Shown piece by piece: positions 16,790-25,674 of a DNA stretch of 64,000 nt (positions within the stretch are counted from its first letter, which is position 1; each line of letters begins with the position of its first letter). Source of the stretch: Bacteroidota bacterium (GTDB lineage: Bacteria; Bacteroidota; Bacteroidia; Bacteroidales; Lentimicrobiaceae); assembly GCA_023441805.1 (NCBI GenBank), contig JAEZNO010000003.1, positions 1 to 64,000 on the forward strand, given 5' to 3'. A program made the position numbers and the translations under genes. The notes under the pieces are model-generated. The model was not told the DNA's origin, did not search any database, and saw nothing but the letters and a program-made list of their open reading frames with translations.

Positions 16790-17452
16790 TTAAGGAATTC
16801 CCGCTGCTGCCATCTTAATATCTTTTACCCCAAGTATATTTATTGGATAATCTCGTTTTGTTACATGGATCATTGCCTTGCCTAATTCGCTTAGTGAACA
16901 AATCCATTGAGGTGCAAAAAGTTTAAAGACCGGAACAAGCCAACTAAAATATCTATACATTGACAGGACATTTTTTGCTCCGGGGCTCGGAATCAGGAAT
17001 CCCGGACGAAATCCATATGATGCTTTGAAAGGAAGCTTCCTGAGATCATTTTCAGTCTTTCCTTTAATTCTTGCCCACATGAGCCTGCCCTTTTCAGTGC
17101 TGTCAGTCCCGGCACCGGATACATAACAAAAAACCATACCGTGATTGATCGACGACAGTTTCTCTGCAATGTATATAGTCAGATCATAAGTAACCTTTGT
17201 GTAAGCATCCTCTTTCATGCCGACTGAAGAAACACCCAGGCAGAAAAAACAAGCATCATAACCTTCCAGTTTGTCTTCCACAGCTTTAATATTAAAAAGA
17301 TCAGGTATTACAATTTCATTGACTTTCGAATTAGTCACCCCGGTAGGACGACGAGCAAGCAGTAGTATGGATTCAACTTCAGGATTACTGATGCATTCCA
17401 TCATAACACCTTCTCCAACCATGCCTGTGGCACCTGTAATGATCACTTTCAT
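16790..17452 (-). CDS. NAD(P)-binding Rossmann-fold protein (SDR/NmrA-like)
   Basis: 220 residues. The N-terminal glycine motif (MKVIITGATGMVGEGVMMEC, GxxGxxG) binds NAD(P). A conserved run (YDACFFCLGVSSVGMKEDAY) and YVSGAGTDSTEKGRLMWARIKGKTE follow, where the Y/S and K residues match the extended or atypical SDR pattern of small epimerase-like proteins. Probably a cytoplasmic oxidoreductase or dehydrogenase-like enzyme; the substrate is unknown. Transcribed alone with a TATCTTTG element 17 bases before the ATG. Its 3' end abuts the surface-gene remnant. Confidence 0.8.
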   Translation of the reverse strand: MKVIITGATGMVGEGVMMECISNPEVESILLLARRPTGVTNSKVNEIVIPDLFNIKAVEDKLEGYDACFFCLGVSSVGMKEDAYTKVTYDLTIYIAEKLSSINHGMVFCYVSGAGTDSTEKGRLMWARIKGKTENDLRKLPFKASYGFRPGFLIPSPGAKNVLSMYRYFSWLVPVFKLFAPQWICSLSELGKAMIHVTKRDYPINILGVKDIKMAAAGIP

Positions 17453-17468
17453 ATTGTTCTGTTTGATT

Positions 17469-17476
17469 CAAAGATA
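17469..17476 (-). promoter_or_regulatory. -7 promoter element (TATCTTTG) of the Rossmann-fold gene
   Basis: Plus strand CAAAGATA, 17 bases upstream of the ATG at 17452; full match to TAnnTTTG. Confidence 0.5.
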
Positions 17477-17497
17477 CAAAATAGAAGGCAAAAGGCA

Positions 17498-17515
17498 ATC
17501 CCGAAGTTTCGGGAT
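17498..17515. repeat. Short perfect hairpin
   Basis: ATCCCGAA-GT-TTCGGGAT: 8-base arms with a two-base loop, inside a run of AAAAGGCAA-type repeats. Not followed by a T run on either side, so not an obvious terminator. Confidence 0.5.
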
Positions 17516-17549
17516 AATGGCAAAAGGCAAAATTCAAAAGTCAAACATT

Positions 17550-17577
17550 GTAGAGACGTAGCATGCTACATCTCTAC
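17550..17577. repeat. 28-base palindrome of the GTAGAGACG type
   Basis: GTAGAGACGTAG at the left arm pairs with CTACATCTCTAC at the right arm with one mismatched pair, centred on GCATGC. Palindromes starting GTAGAGACG are a widespread intergenic repeat type; this is the only copy in the window. Confidence 0.65.
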
Positions 17578-17669
17578 GATGAGGGTGTGGTGATCCATTT
17601 GCAAACGTTTACAAACGGCTACATTCGACTGTAAATGGTTAATATACGGCTATCCTAAAATCACCATTG

Positions 17670-17677
17670 TACTTTTG
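17670..17677 (+). promoter_or_regulatory. -7 promoter element (TACTTTTG) of the ssb pair
   Basis: Full match to TAnnTTTG, 83 bases upstream of the first ssb start. It is followed by GC as in most other elements in this window. Confidence 0.5.
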
Positions 17678-17760
17678 CTTCATCGTTCAAACACAGTCAA
17701 GTTTGGCATAAGTAAAGTAAGGTTTAATTTGAACGCCGTAAGGCACAAAAACGAAAAGTG

Positions 17761-18102
17761 ATGAAAGCTTTAAACAACAGAGTTCAATTAATTGGTTTTC
17801 TTGGAGCAGATCCGGAAATGAAGACTTTTGAGGATGGAAAGGTAATGGCAAAGATGTCATTGGCAACAAATGAAGCAACAATGGAAAAAGGCAGAAAAGC
17901 AGTCAGGACACAATGGCATCAGTTGGTTGCCTGGGGTAAACTTGCAGAGATTTGCGGTAAGTATCTACAGAAAGGTGGTGAAATTGCAGTTGAAGGTCGA
18001 ATTGCTTATTCCAGCTTTACTGATAAAGAAGGAGTAAACCGGTTAAATACACAAATTACAATTAATGACCTTTTAATGATCACTAACGGGCAGGCTAATT
18101 AA
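17761..18102 (+). CDS. ssb: Single-stranded DNA-binding protein (short form, no acidic tail)
   Basis: 113 residues from the ATG at 17761; a GTG one codon earlier is the only other near start. The OB fold is complete: NNRVQLIGFLGADPEMKTF, MAKMSLATNE, TQWHQLVAWGKLAEICGKYL and EIAVEGRIAYSSF. The protein ends ...LLMITNGQAN right after the OB fold, so it lacks the glycine/proline linker and acidic DDxPF tip with which replicative SSBs recruit partners. It is therefore likely a secondary SSB. A second short ssb follows 54 bases downstream, probably in the same transcript. Confidence 0.9.
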   Translation: MKALNNRVQLIGFLGADPEMKTFEDGKVMAKMSLATNEATMEKGRKAVRTQWHQLVAWGKLAEICGKYLQKGGEIAVEGRIAYSSFTDKEGVNRLNTQITINDLLMITNGQAN

Positions 18103-18156
18103 GCATAAATCGACTACAGTATTAAAATATTTAAATAAATCAAAAAAATAAGAGTC

Positions 18157-18495
18157 ATGATCAGTTTAAGAAACAGAGTTATTTTGATCGGAAGATTGGG
18201 CGCAGAACCTGTTGTAAGAACCATTAGCGGAAATCGAAAAGTAGTGCGTATGCTGCTTGCCACAAGCGATCAGTATGTGAAGGATGGAGAAAAGATGAAA
18301 GATACTCAATGGCATAATCTGGTCGTTTGGGGTGCATTGTGTGATACATGTGAAAAATACCTTACTAAGGGAAAGGAAATTGCAGTAGAAGGAAAAATCA
18401 CTTATCGCAAATGGGACGATAAGCAAGGGAATAATCACTATATGACTGAAATAAATGTTGATAATTTATTGATGATGGGCGGAAAAGAGAAATAA
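18157..18495 (+). CDS. Second short single-stranded DNA-binding protein
   Basis: 112 residues: SLRNRVILIGRLGAEPVVRT, VVRMLLATSDQY, TQWHNLVVWGALCDTCEKYL, KEIAVEGKITYRKW. A paralogue of the preceding gene, recognisably similar over the full length but clearly diverged, so the duplication is old. Like its neighbour it ends right after the OB fold (...LLMMGGKEK) without an acidic interaction tip. Followed by a terminator-like hairpin at 18551. The pair may form hetero-oligomers or serve different single-strand substrates. Confidence 0.88.
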   Translation: MISLRNRVILIGRLGAEPVVRTISGNRKVVRMLLATSDQYVKDGEKMKDTQWHNLVVWGALCDTCEKYLTKGKEIAVEGKITYRKWDDKQGNNHYMTEINVDNLLMMGGKEK

Positions 18496-18550
18496 TTGCT
18501 CTCCCTGTCAAGACGGATTATATATTAGTAATCAAGAACATCTGAACAAA

Positions 18551-18588
18551 GGGTCGCTCATTCGATTCGTATGACGACCCTTTTATTT
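18551..18588 (+). terminator. Rho-independent terminator after the ssb pair
   Basis: GGGTCGCTCAT and ATGACGACCC pair with one mismatch/bulge, followed by TTTTATTTT. It lies 56 bases after the second ssb stop. Confidence 0.6.
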
Positions 18589-18801
18589 TAATCCGTATGA
18601 CGACTTCTTTAAAACACTAATGAAGATATTCGGGCGAGTGTAGTTGATGTTATTCTCTTTTGATTGTTAATATCATTTTGAATAGTTAAGAAAACTTTAA
18701 CTTTTTTCATTATATTTTTACAGTATCATAAAGAATGGAAGTTAACGAAAGGTGATTGGTCATAAGTTCATTGAGTTGAAAAGAATGTAATCAGTTCCAC
18801 T

Positions 18802-20346
18802 ATGGCAGAAAGCAATAAATCTCTTGCTAAGACAAAAAAGAACTCTAAGTCAGACGAAGCATTACTAAACAAACAGGAAAAGGAACCACGTAAAAGTAAA
18901 AAGCCGGCTGAACAAAAGAGTAAATCTCTTAAAAAAATCAGTTCCCTGGTTAGAAAATCCAGAGTTGATAACAATCAAAAATTAGCTAAAAGTCTTACCC
19001 CAAAAATATCATTAAAGACAGTTACTTCACAAAAGAAAATATTTGTTCTGGATACTTCAGTTATTTTATACAATCATGATTGTATCAGAACTTTTGACGA
19101 TAATGATGTAGCCCTTCCGATTACTGTGCTTGAAGAACTTGATAACTTCAAGAAAGGAAATGATACCATTAATTTTGAAGCTCGTGAGTTTATCAGGATC
19201 ATTGACCATATGTCGGAACATGCAACATTAACCGATTGGATTCCACTTGAAAGGACTAAAGGAGGTAATTTTAAGGTTGTAATGAATGAACGCAGCGATG
19301 TGGATGCACGTAAAATCTTTGATGATAACAAGCCTGACCACAGAATACTGAATGCTACACTTTCATTGTCACAAGAATATCCTGACCGCAAGGTTATCCT
19401 TGTTAGTAAGGATATAAACCTCAGACTAAAGGCCAAGTCTTTGAATATTAATGCGGAAGATTATCTTACCGGTAAGATAAAGAATGTTGAAGGACTTTAC
19501 ACCGGTATCTCTACAATTACAGGGCTTTCGAGTGAAGTGATCGACAGGCTATATAAGGATGGCGAATGTAAACCTAAGGAAATAGGAATTAAGAATCCTA
19601 CACCAAATCATTACTTTATTCTGAGAAATACCAATACTTCAGCACTTGCATTTTTTAATCCGGTGACTGAAAAAGTGGAGAGAATAGAGAAACGAACAGC
19701 ATTCAGAATAGTGCCTCGAAATGCTGAGCAGGTTTTCGCTATGCATGCAATTCTGAATCCGGATGTGAAGCTGGTAACATTACAGGGAGTAGCAGGAACA
19801 GGAAAGACTCTCATTGCACTTGCTGCTGCTCTTGAACAAAAAAGAAACTTTAAACAGGTGTTTCTTGCCAGACCGATAGTTCCATTGAGCAATAAAGATA
19901 TTGGCTACTTGCCGGGTGACATTAAATCGAAAATCAATCCATATATGGAGCCTTTGCATGATAATCTTAAGTTTATCCAGAGCCAATACAATGAGAAGGA
20001 TAAAGAGTATAAGAGTATCACTGATTCACTCGAAAATGAGAAACTGGTTGTACAGCCTTTAGCATACATACGCGGCAGGAGTATTTCGAATGTTTGCTTT
20101 ATTGTTGATGAAGCTCAAAATTTGACACCTCATGAAATAAAGACTATCATTACCCGTGCCGGACAAAACACTAAGATTATTTTTACAGGTGATATATATC
20201 AAATAGATACACCGTACCTTGATGCACAAAGTAATGGATTGTCATATCTTATTGATAAGATCAAACATCATGCTTTATATGCTCATGTTCGACTTGAGAA
20301 AGGAGAACGCTCAGAATTGGCTAATCTTGCTAACGATTTGTTGTAA
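18802..20346 (+). CDS. PIN-PhoH family ATPase (PhoH2-type)
   Basis: 514 residues. The first 70 are a basic Lys/Ser-rich extension. A PIN ribonuclease domain follows (about 75-215: IFVLDTSVILYNHDCIRTF; ITVLEELDNFKKG; the acidic residues D, E and D are present). Then a PhoH P-loop ATPase (about 300-514) with Walker A GVAGTGKT near 330 and Walker B CFIVDEAQN near 433. PIN-PhoH fusions in other bacteria act as ATP-dependent RNA helicase/ribonucleases, so a role in RNA turnover is likely. It is monocistronic, with a convergent peptidase gene 14 bases downstream. Confidence 0.92.
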   Translation: MAESNKSLAKTKKNSKSDEALLNKQEKEPRKSKKPAEQKSKSLKKISSLVRKSRVDNNQKLAKSLTPKISLKTVTSQKKIFVLDTSVILYNHDCIRTFDDNDVALPITVLEELDNFKKGNDTINFEAREFIRIIDHMSEHATLTDWIPLERTKGGNFKVVMNERSDVDARKIFDDNKPDHRILNATLSLSQEYPDRKVILVSKDINLRLKAKSLNINAEDYLTGKIKNVEGLYTGISTITGLSSEVIDRLYKDGECKPKEIGIKNPTPNHYFILRNTNTSALAFFNPVTEKVERIEKRTAFRIVPRNAEQVFAMHAILNPDVKLVTLQGVAGTGKTLIALAAALEQKRNFKQVFLARPIVPLSNKDIGYLPGDIKSKINPYMEPLHDNLKFIQSQYNEKDKEYKSITDSLENEKLVVQPLAYIRGRSISNVCFIVDEAQNLTPHEIKTIITRAGQNTKIIFTGDIYQIDTPYLDAQSNGLSYLIDKIKHHALYAHVRLEKGERSELANLANDLL

Positions 20347-20360
20347 TGTTGTTCCTGTAA

Positions 20361-21371
20361 TTATTGGCCGGCTTCAAAGACTACTGTTGTAACTGTTTGG
20401 CCTACTGCCTTTAGAGTTTGCTTGCTAATCTTGTCGATATCATCGCCTATAGTGTGCCAATAATCAAAAAAGCCTTTATCGCGTTCGTCGGAATAGTCAA
20501 TGATGTCGATAGTAGGAATTCTAAGGTACTCATTAACATAAAGGTGGTCATCAATTACCTGGCCGACATTTCGATTAATAAAAACATTGCCATATCCAAT
20601 ACGTTCGGCAGTCTCCCATACTTTCCTCACAATATTGGGGGCATAATAACGTGAATAGGCTTCCTGTGAAAAGACGGCACCATCAGCACCTACCATATCG
20701 AGCAGTATTCCAAAACGGGCACTATAGCCGGGAGTATGAGGATTTCGGGACCAGTATTGAGATCCAAGAGCCCAGGCATCCTGGTATGAACCTCTGTAAT
20801 CCTGTGGTTCACCGTAATCTTCAGCATCAAAGAAAATAATATCAACACCCACTCCGGGATTTTCACTACTAAGCACTCTTGCAAGCTCAAGGAGTACACC
20901 AACGCCACTTGCCCCGTCATTTGCAGCCGGTACAGGTTTCTTCCTGTTAGCGATATCAGGATCATGATCAGCCCAAGGCCTTGAATCCCAATGGGAACAT
21001 AGCATTATCCTTGATCGTGTTTCAGGGTTAAAGCTACCAATTATATTACGTGCATCAAGCATAGTGCCATCAAATGCCCTGAGCTTGGTTCTTTGCTCTG
21101 TGACTTCTGCATTATACTGCCTTAATGTTGCTGCCAACCAATCCCCACAGTCACGATGAGCCTTTGTATTTGGAACCCTCGGACCAAATGATAACTGCTT
21201 TTGAATGAAATAGTATGCTGAATCTGCATTAAATACAGGTACATTGACAGTTTTGACTACTTTATTATCGTTTTGTTTCTTTTCAGGCTTGACACTTGAA
21301 TTACATGCTGCCATAACTAATAGTGATGCTGCAATCAGTACCGGGTAAGAATATTTGTGAATAATAGTCAT
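20361..21371 (-). CDS. M28-fold glutaminyl-peptide cyclotransferase-like lipoprotein
   Basis: 336 residues. An N-terminal lipoprotein signal (LLVMAAC-N, lipobox Cys at about 23) predicts an outer- or inner-membrane lipoprotein facing the periplasm. The rest is the M28/QC fold with zinc-ligand candidates in AANDGASGVG (Asp), FFDAEDYGE (Glu) and FDYWHTIGDD (His), plus SHWDSRPWAD and IIDYSDERDKGFFDYW. These match the animal-type glutaminyl cyclases known from Porphyromonas and Tannerella, which convert N-terminal Gln of exported proteins to pyroglutamate. Several secreted proteins in this window have signal peptides leaving Gln after the predicted cut, which fits. An aminopeptidase of the same fold is the alternative. 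Confidence 0.8.
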   Translation of the reverse strand: MTIIHKYSYPVLIAASLLVMAACNSSVKPEKKQNDNKVVKTVNVPVFNADSAYYFIQKQLSFGPRVPNTKAHRDCGDWLAATLRQYNAEVTEQRTKLRAFDGTMLDARNIIGSFNPETRSRIMLCSHWDSRPWADHDPDIANRKKPVPAANDGASGVGVLLELARVLSSENPGVGVDIIFFDAEDYGEPQDYRGSYQDAWALGSQYWSRNPHTPGYSARFGILLDMVGADGAVFSQEAYSRYYAPNIVRKVWETAERIGYGNVFINRNVGQVIDDHLYVNEYLRIPTIDIIDYSDERDKGFFDYWHTIGDDIDKISKQTLKAVGQTVTTVVFEAGQ

Positions 21372-21463
21372 TAGGATTAATTGTTTCTTGATTAAGGGAT
21401 AGATTTAATGGTAAGTTTTTAACAATTAAGTAAACATCTGACTGAGGTAACTTATTATTATTT

Positions 21464-22825
21464 TTAGAAATTTAACCTAAATACTGACCCTTCCCCAGGC
21501 TTTGATTTTACAGTGATTGAACCTTTATGCAGATGCATGATTTGTCGTGACAGACTCAATCCGATACCTGATCCTTCTTTTTTTGATGTAAAGAAAGGCA
21601 TGAATATTTTATCGAGTATATCGGGTTTGATACCTGTACCGTTATCAGCAAAATCAATTGTTACTTTATCGCCAATGCTGAGGGCTGCAACAACCTCTAT
21701 CTGTGGATCGGGAGTATCTTTTACCGCATCAATTGCATTAAGCAGCAGGTTAATGAACACCTGATCGATAAGGTCAGGATCGGCTGTAATCATCAAGTCA
21801 TCGGGTAAGATATGCGGAGTGCAGGTAATTCCAAATTTATCCATCTTAGGCTTTAGTAAAATGTGTGCCCGCTCAAATAATTCGGCAACAGGGAAATGTC
21901 TGAAATTGGGCCTGGGAATTCGGGTGAGATTCCGATAATTCTCAACAAATGTCAATAACCCCTGGCTTCTGTTGCGGATTGTAACGATGGCCTCGTTGAC
22001 GTTAGTCACATCTTCTTCATCAAGTTGTTTTAATTGAACCGTATTGTCGTGTCTGTCAGCTTCAAACATTATATCCTCAACTGTCGATGCCAATGAAGAA
22101 ATTGGCGTTATCGAGTTCATGATTTCATGAGTCAGTACCCTGATGAGATTCTGCCATGATTCAATTTCTTTTTCATCAAGTTCATTGCTAATGTTTTGCA
22201 ATGACACAAGTACAAATTCTTCGCCCCTCATGCGGAATTCAGTAGCATAGATTGCTAACTGCATGAGGTTATCGTCAATTACAATCTTAACCAGTTCGCG
22301 ATCACCGGCACTCATGTTTAGGAGCAGTTCGGGTAAGTCATGCTTTATTTCGCTCAGCTCCTGAATATACTGGATGTTGTTTATCTTAAGAAGTCTCTTG
22401 ATGGCATTATTAAATATGTCGACTTTGCCATCTTTTTTAAAGGCCAGTATTCCTATATTAACGTGCTGAACCACGGTAAGCAGATAGTTATAGTGTTCTT
22501 CTTTTTCAGCTCTGTTCTTTCGGAATTCGGCAATTACTTCATTGAATGCTCTGTTTAGACCTTCAAAGGAGCCTCCCAGTGTTCGGTCGCTAAAAGAGGT
22601 ACTAAAATCTGAATGTCTTATACTTTCAAGGAAATGAGTAAGCTTTCTATTAGTTCGTTCTACAAAGAAGATCAGGCTTACAATTTGTCCAAAGACTATA
22701 GCAATGGCTATAAAAGAAGTTATAGGATGCTGTTTTGTTTGAATGAGGATCAGCAGCAGTAACAAATTGAGGGTTATCAGAAGAATACGTAGCGTAACCC
22801 ATATTCTGAACTTCTTAAAGACCAT
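21464..22825 (-). CDS. Membrane sensor histidine kinase (NtrY/NtrB-like)
   Basis: 453 residues. Two closely spaced membrane helices (about 11-55) with almost no periplasmic loop, so it probably senses an internal or membrane signal. A HAMP-like linker and a PAS-like domain (about 110-215: VVQHVNIGILAFKKDGKVDI) precede the kinase core. The H box has the phospho-acceptor His at about 233 (RVLTHEIMNSITPISS). The ATPase domain has N (NLLLNAIDA), G1 (DFADNGTGI) and G2 (GSGIGLSLS) boxes. The start overlaps the end of the sigma54 response regulator by 11 bases, so the two form one operon and a cognate pair. Confidence 0.93.
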   Translation of the reverse strand: MVFKKFRIWVTLRILLITLNLLLLLILIQTKQHPITSFIAIAIVFGQIVSLIFFVERTNRKLTHFLESIRHSDFSTSFSDRTLGGSFEGLNRAFNEVIAEFRKNRAEKEEHYNYLLTVVQHVNIGILAFKKDGKVDIFNNAIKRLLKINNIQYIQELSEIKHDLPELLLNMSAGDRELVKIVIDDNLMQLAIYATEFRMRGEEFVLVSLQNISNELDEKEIESWQNLIRVLTHEIMNSITPISSLASTVEDIMFEADRHDNTVQLKQLDEEDVTNVNEAIVTIRNRSQGLLTFVENYRNLTRIPRPNFRHFPVAELFERAHILLKPKMDKFGITCTPHILPDDLMITADPDLIDQVFINLLLNAIDAVKDTPDPQIEVVAALSIGDKVTIDFADNGTGIKPDILDKIFMPFFTSKKEGSGIGLSLSRQIMHLHKGSITVKSKPGEGSVFRLNF

Positions 22826-24191
22826 GTTTTTCGATTCTTCTGTAAAGTGAAGCTCTTGTCAGTCCAAGTTCCCTGGCTGCTTTGCTGATATTACCTCCGT
22901 GTTTGTCAATTACTTTTCTGATCAGCAGCTTTTCTCTTTCCTCAAGGTTGGTGATATCATCAGTTTCGTCGACTTGAATATCATCAAGTTGTGATAAGAA
23001 GAAATCCTGTGGTTGCAGAATATTACTTTCACTCATGATAACAGCGCGCTCGACTGAATGTTGTAATTCGCGTATATTTCCCGGCCAGTTATGTTTTTCG
23101 AGCCTTCTGATTGTTGAAGGATTGATGCGTTTGAGGGGCATCTTGTACTTTTTACAGTAAATAGTGAGAAAATGCTCAACCAATAACTGTATGTCTTCAA
23201 TTCTGTCCCTTAATGGTGGAAGGTGAACTTCAACCGTATTGATTCGATAGAGGAGATCCTGACGGAATTTTCCTTCATTCACCATTTGGTAAAGCGGCAT
23301 ATTGGTGGCACAAATAAGCCTGACATCAATAGGGATTTCGCGATTGGTACCAAGTCGTACAACTTTACGGTTCTGGATTACGCTCAGGAGCTTTGATTGA
23401 AGGGCAAATGAGAGATTACCTATTTCATCAAGAAATATAGTTCCACGGTTAGCTGCTTCAAAACGCCCTGCCCGATCTTCTTTTGCATCAGTGAATGCCC
23501 CTTTCTTAAACCCAAAGAGTTCACTCTCAAAGAGTGTCTCACTGATAGCACCCAGGTCAACACTTATAAATACTTCATTTCTGCGTGATGAAGCTTTATG
23601 AATGGCACGTGCAATAAGCTCTTTCCCGGTGCCATTTTCACCTAATATTAATACGTTAGCTTCGGTTTTGGCGACTTTATCAACGGTTGCCATTACTTTC
23701 TGCATTGATGGCGACTGCCCAATCAGGTTGGTGTATCCGATATCCTGATCGGCAATGAGCACTTTCTGTTTACTTCGTAAATCGTCGATTATTTCATTTG
23801 ATTGCCGCACTTTCAGATTGGCCGTAATGGTAGCAAGCAGTTTCTTATTATCCCATGGTTTCAGGATAAAATTGGTAGCTCCTTCTTTTATTCCCTGCAC
23901 TGCAAGCTCAATATCACCATATCCGGTAATGAATATTACAACAGCCAAAGGATCAATTTCAATGATCTTATTTAACCAGTGAAATCCTTCCTTCCCGCTG
24001 GTGGCATCACGTGAAAAATTCATATCGAGAAGAATAAGATCATAATTCTCATTTTTCATCAATGAAGGAATATTTTCAGGATTTTTTTCGGTGTGAATCA
24101 CTGTAAAATGCTGCTTTAGAAATAGTTTGGCAGCAAGTAGTACATCAGTGTCATCATCGATTATCAGGATTTTAGCATCAATCTTACTCAT
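22815..24191 (-). CDS. NtrC-family sigma54-dependent response regulator
   Basis: 458 residues. The receiver domain (about 5-125) has the phospho-acceptor Asp at about 56 (YDLILLDMNFS). The AAA+ sigma54-activating domain (about 150-385) carries Walker A GENGTGKE, Walker B GTIFLDEIGN and the sigma54-contact loop as GAFTDA instead of the usual GAFTGA. A Fis-type helix-turn-helix ends the protein (GNISKAARELGLTRASLYRR). First gene of the minus-strand pair with the kinase and divergent from the HlyD/ABC operon, which has a sigma54-like promoter, so that operon is its likely target. Confidence 0.94.
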   Translation of the reverse strand: MSKIDAKILIIDDDTDVLLAAKLFLKQHFTVIHTEKNPENIPSLMKNENYDLILLDMNFSRDATSGKEGFHWLNKIIEIDPLAVVIFITGYGDIELAVQGIKEGATNFILKPWDNKKLLATITANLKVRQSNEIIDDLRSKQKVLIADQDIGYTNLIGQSPSMQKVMATVDKVAKTEANVLILGENGTGKELIARAIHKASSRRNEVFISVDLGAISETLFESELFGFKKGAFTDAKEDRAGRFEAANRGTIFLDEIGNLSFALQSKLLSVIQNRKVVRLGTNREIPIDVRLICATNMPLYQMVNEGKFRQDLLYRINTVEVHLPPLRDRIEDIQLLVEHFLTIYCKKYKMPLKRINPSTIRRLEKHNWPGNIRELQHSVERAVIMSESNILQPQDFFLSQLDDIQVDETDDITNLEEREKLLIRKVIDKHGGNISKAARELGLTRASLYRRIEKHGL

Positions 24192-24362
24192 CCGATTTAA
24201 AATTTTAAGTACTTTGTTAACCCGTTTCTTAAATAACGGACTGCTAATATACGATTTTATGTTCGAAAGCGAACATCAATGTTTCATGCACGTACGGTAT
24301 TTGTTAAACAAAATAATTGGTAATTATCAGCAATGCTTTGTCGGCCAACGATTTGGATTTTA

Positions 24363-24378
24363 TGGCACAGTATTTGGC
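24363..24378 (+). promoter_or_regulatory. Sigma54-like promoter of the efflux operon
   Basis: TGGCACAGTATTTGGC matches the -24/-12 consensus TGGCACR-N4-TTGCW except that the -12 C is G. The -12 part ends about 32 bases before the ATG at 24410, leaving a short leader. It lies directly between the sigma54-activator gene and the transport operon. Confidence 0.45.
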
Positions 24379-24409
24379 TTTAAACTTTATTTGCTAAAAA
24401 TAGTTAAAA

Positions 24410-25660
24410 ATGGATCGGGCTATTGAAAAGAAGACCTGGACTACCGGTAAGATCCTTACCACAGCCGGGGTGGTGGCATTTGCTTTGCTATTACTCTGGA
24501 TGTTTTTCATTAGAGATAACAGAAGCAAACTATATATACAGAAAGATCAAATCACAATTGCCGAGGTTAGTGCCGGGAAATTTCAGGAATTCATCCCGGT
24601 TGACGGAGTCTTGTTGCCACGCAATACTTTTTATATTGATGCAGTTCAGGGCGGGGTTGTTGATGAAATTTATGTTGAAGACGGTGCTATCTTAAAAAAG
24701 GGTGACCCTATCCTGAAACTCTCAAATACCAACATGGAGTTGAGCTACATGGACCAGGAGACCCGTATGTATGATGCTATCAATAATCTGGCTAATACAC
24801 TTATTAATATTGAACAGCTTAAGTATACCCGTCAAAAAGAAATTACTGAGTTAAGATATCAAATAGACAGACTAAAGACTGACTTCAGCCGTAAGAAGTC
24901 GTTTTACCTGGATCAGTTAATCCCGGCAAAGGAATATGAAGATGCTGAACGTGATTATACACACGCACTTAGTCAGTTAGAGTTGACCCTAAAGCTTAAA
25001 ACACTTGACTCAATTTCCGGTGTCAGACAAAGTCAGCAGATCACTTCCTCAATGGAGCGTATGCAGAATAATTTGTCGCTGCTAAAACGAAATATGGATA
25101 ACATGACAATAAAATCGCCAGGCGATGGAAAGTTGTCATCCTTTAATGTTGAAATCGGGGAAACCAAGAATGCCGGGGAGCATCTTGGACAAATTGATAT
25201 ACCGGGAGGATTTAAAGTTAGAGCCAATGTTGATGAGCGTTACATTTCAAGAATCTTCAACGGCCAGGAAGCAGAAGTAAATCTGGGAGGGGAAACTTAT
25301 TATCTTGTCGTAAACAAGATATATACTAATGTCACCAATGGCTCATTTCAGATTGATCTGGTTTTCAAAGACAAGGAACCTGAGAACATTAAGAGAGGAC
25401 AAACTCTGCAGCTTAGGGTGAAGTTCTCGGGTGAAACCGATGCAATTACAATTCGCCGTGGAGGTTTTTATCAGGAAACCGGTGGTAATTGGATTTATGT
25501 AGTTGATCCTGACGGAACATATGCTCAAAAGAGAGACATAAAAATAGGCAGGCAAAATATTTACTCATACGAAGTGCTTGAAGGCTTAAATCCGGGTGAA
25601 AAAGTTATAGTTTCATCCTACGAATCGTTCGGAAATAAAGAAAAACTAATATTCAGATAA
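24410..25660 (+). CDS. HlyD/MacA-family efflux periplasmic adaptor
   Basis: 416 residues. One membrane helix near residues 18-34 (AGVVAFALLLLWMFFI) anchors it in the inner membrane. A split lipoyl/barrel-sandwich domain flanks a long coiled coil (about 95-215); the second half reads NMDNMTIKSPGDGKLSSFNV. A beta-barrel domain follows (GGFKVRANVDERYISRI; GQEAEVNLGG), and the C-terminus has KIGRQNIYSYEVLEGLNPGEKV, typical of MacA-like adaptors. It should link the inner-membrane permease to an outer-membrane channel; no TolC-type gene is in the window. First gene of a three-gene operon with the ATPase 14 bases downstream. Confidence 0.9.
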   Translation: MDRAIEKKTWTTGKILTTAGVVAFALLLLWMFFIRDNRSKLYIQKDQITIAEVSAGKFQEFIPVDGVLLPRNTFYIDAVQGGVVDEIYVEDGAILKKGDPILKLSNTNMELSYMDQETRMYDAINNLANTLINIEQLKYTRQKEITELRYQIDRLKTDFSRKKSFYLDQLIPAKEYEDAERDYTHALSQLELTLKLKTLDSISGVRQSQQITSSMERMQNNLSLLKRNMDNMTIKSPGDGKLSSFNVEIGETKNAGEHLGQIDIPGGFKVRANVDERYISRIFNGQEAEVNLGGETYYLVVNKIYTNVTNGSFQIDLVFKDKEPENIKRGQTLQLRVKFSGETDAITIRRGGFYQETGGNWIYVVDPDGTYAQKRDIKIGRQNIYSYEVLEGLNPGEKVIVSSYESFGNKEKLIFR

Positions 25661-25674
25661 CCTTTAAACTCATA

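Noticed and set aside
17498..17577. Terminator for the Rossmann-fold gene or ssb
   Set aside because: The hairpins lie upstream of both divergent genes and have no T tract.
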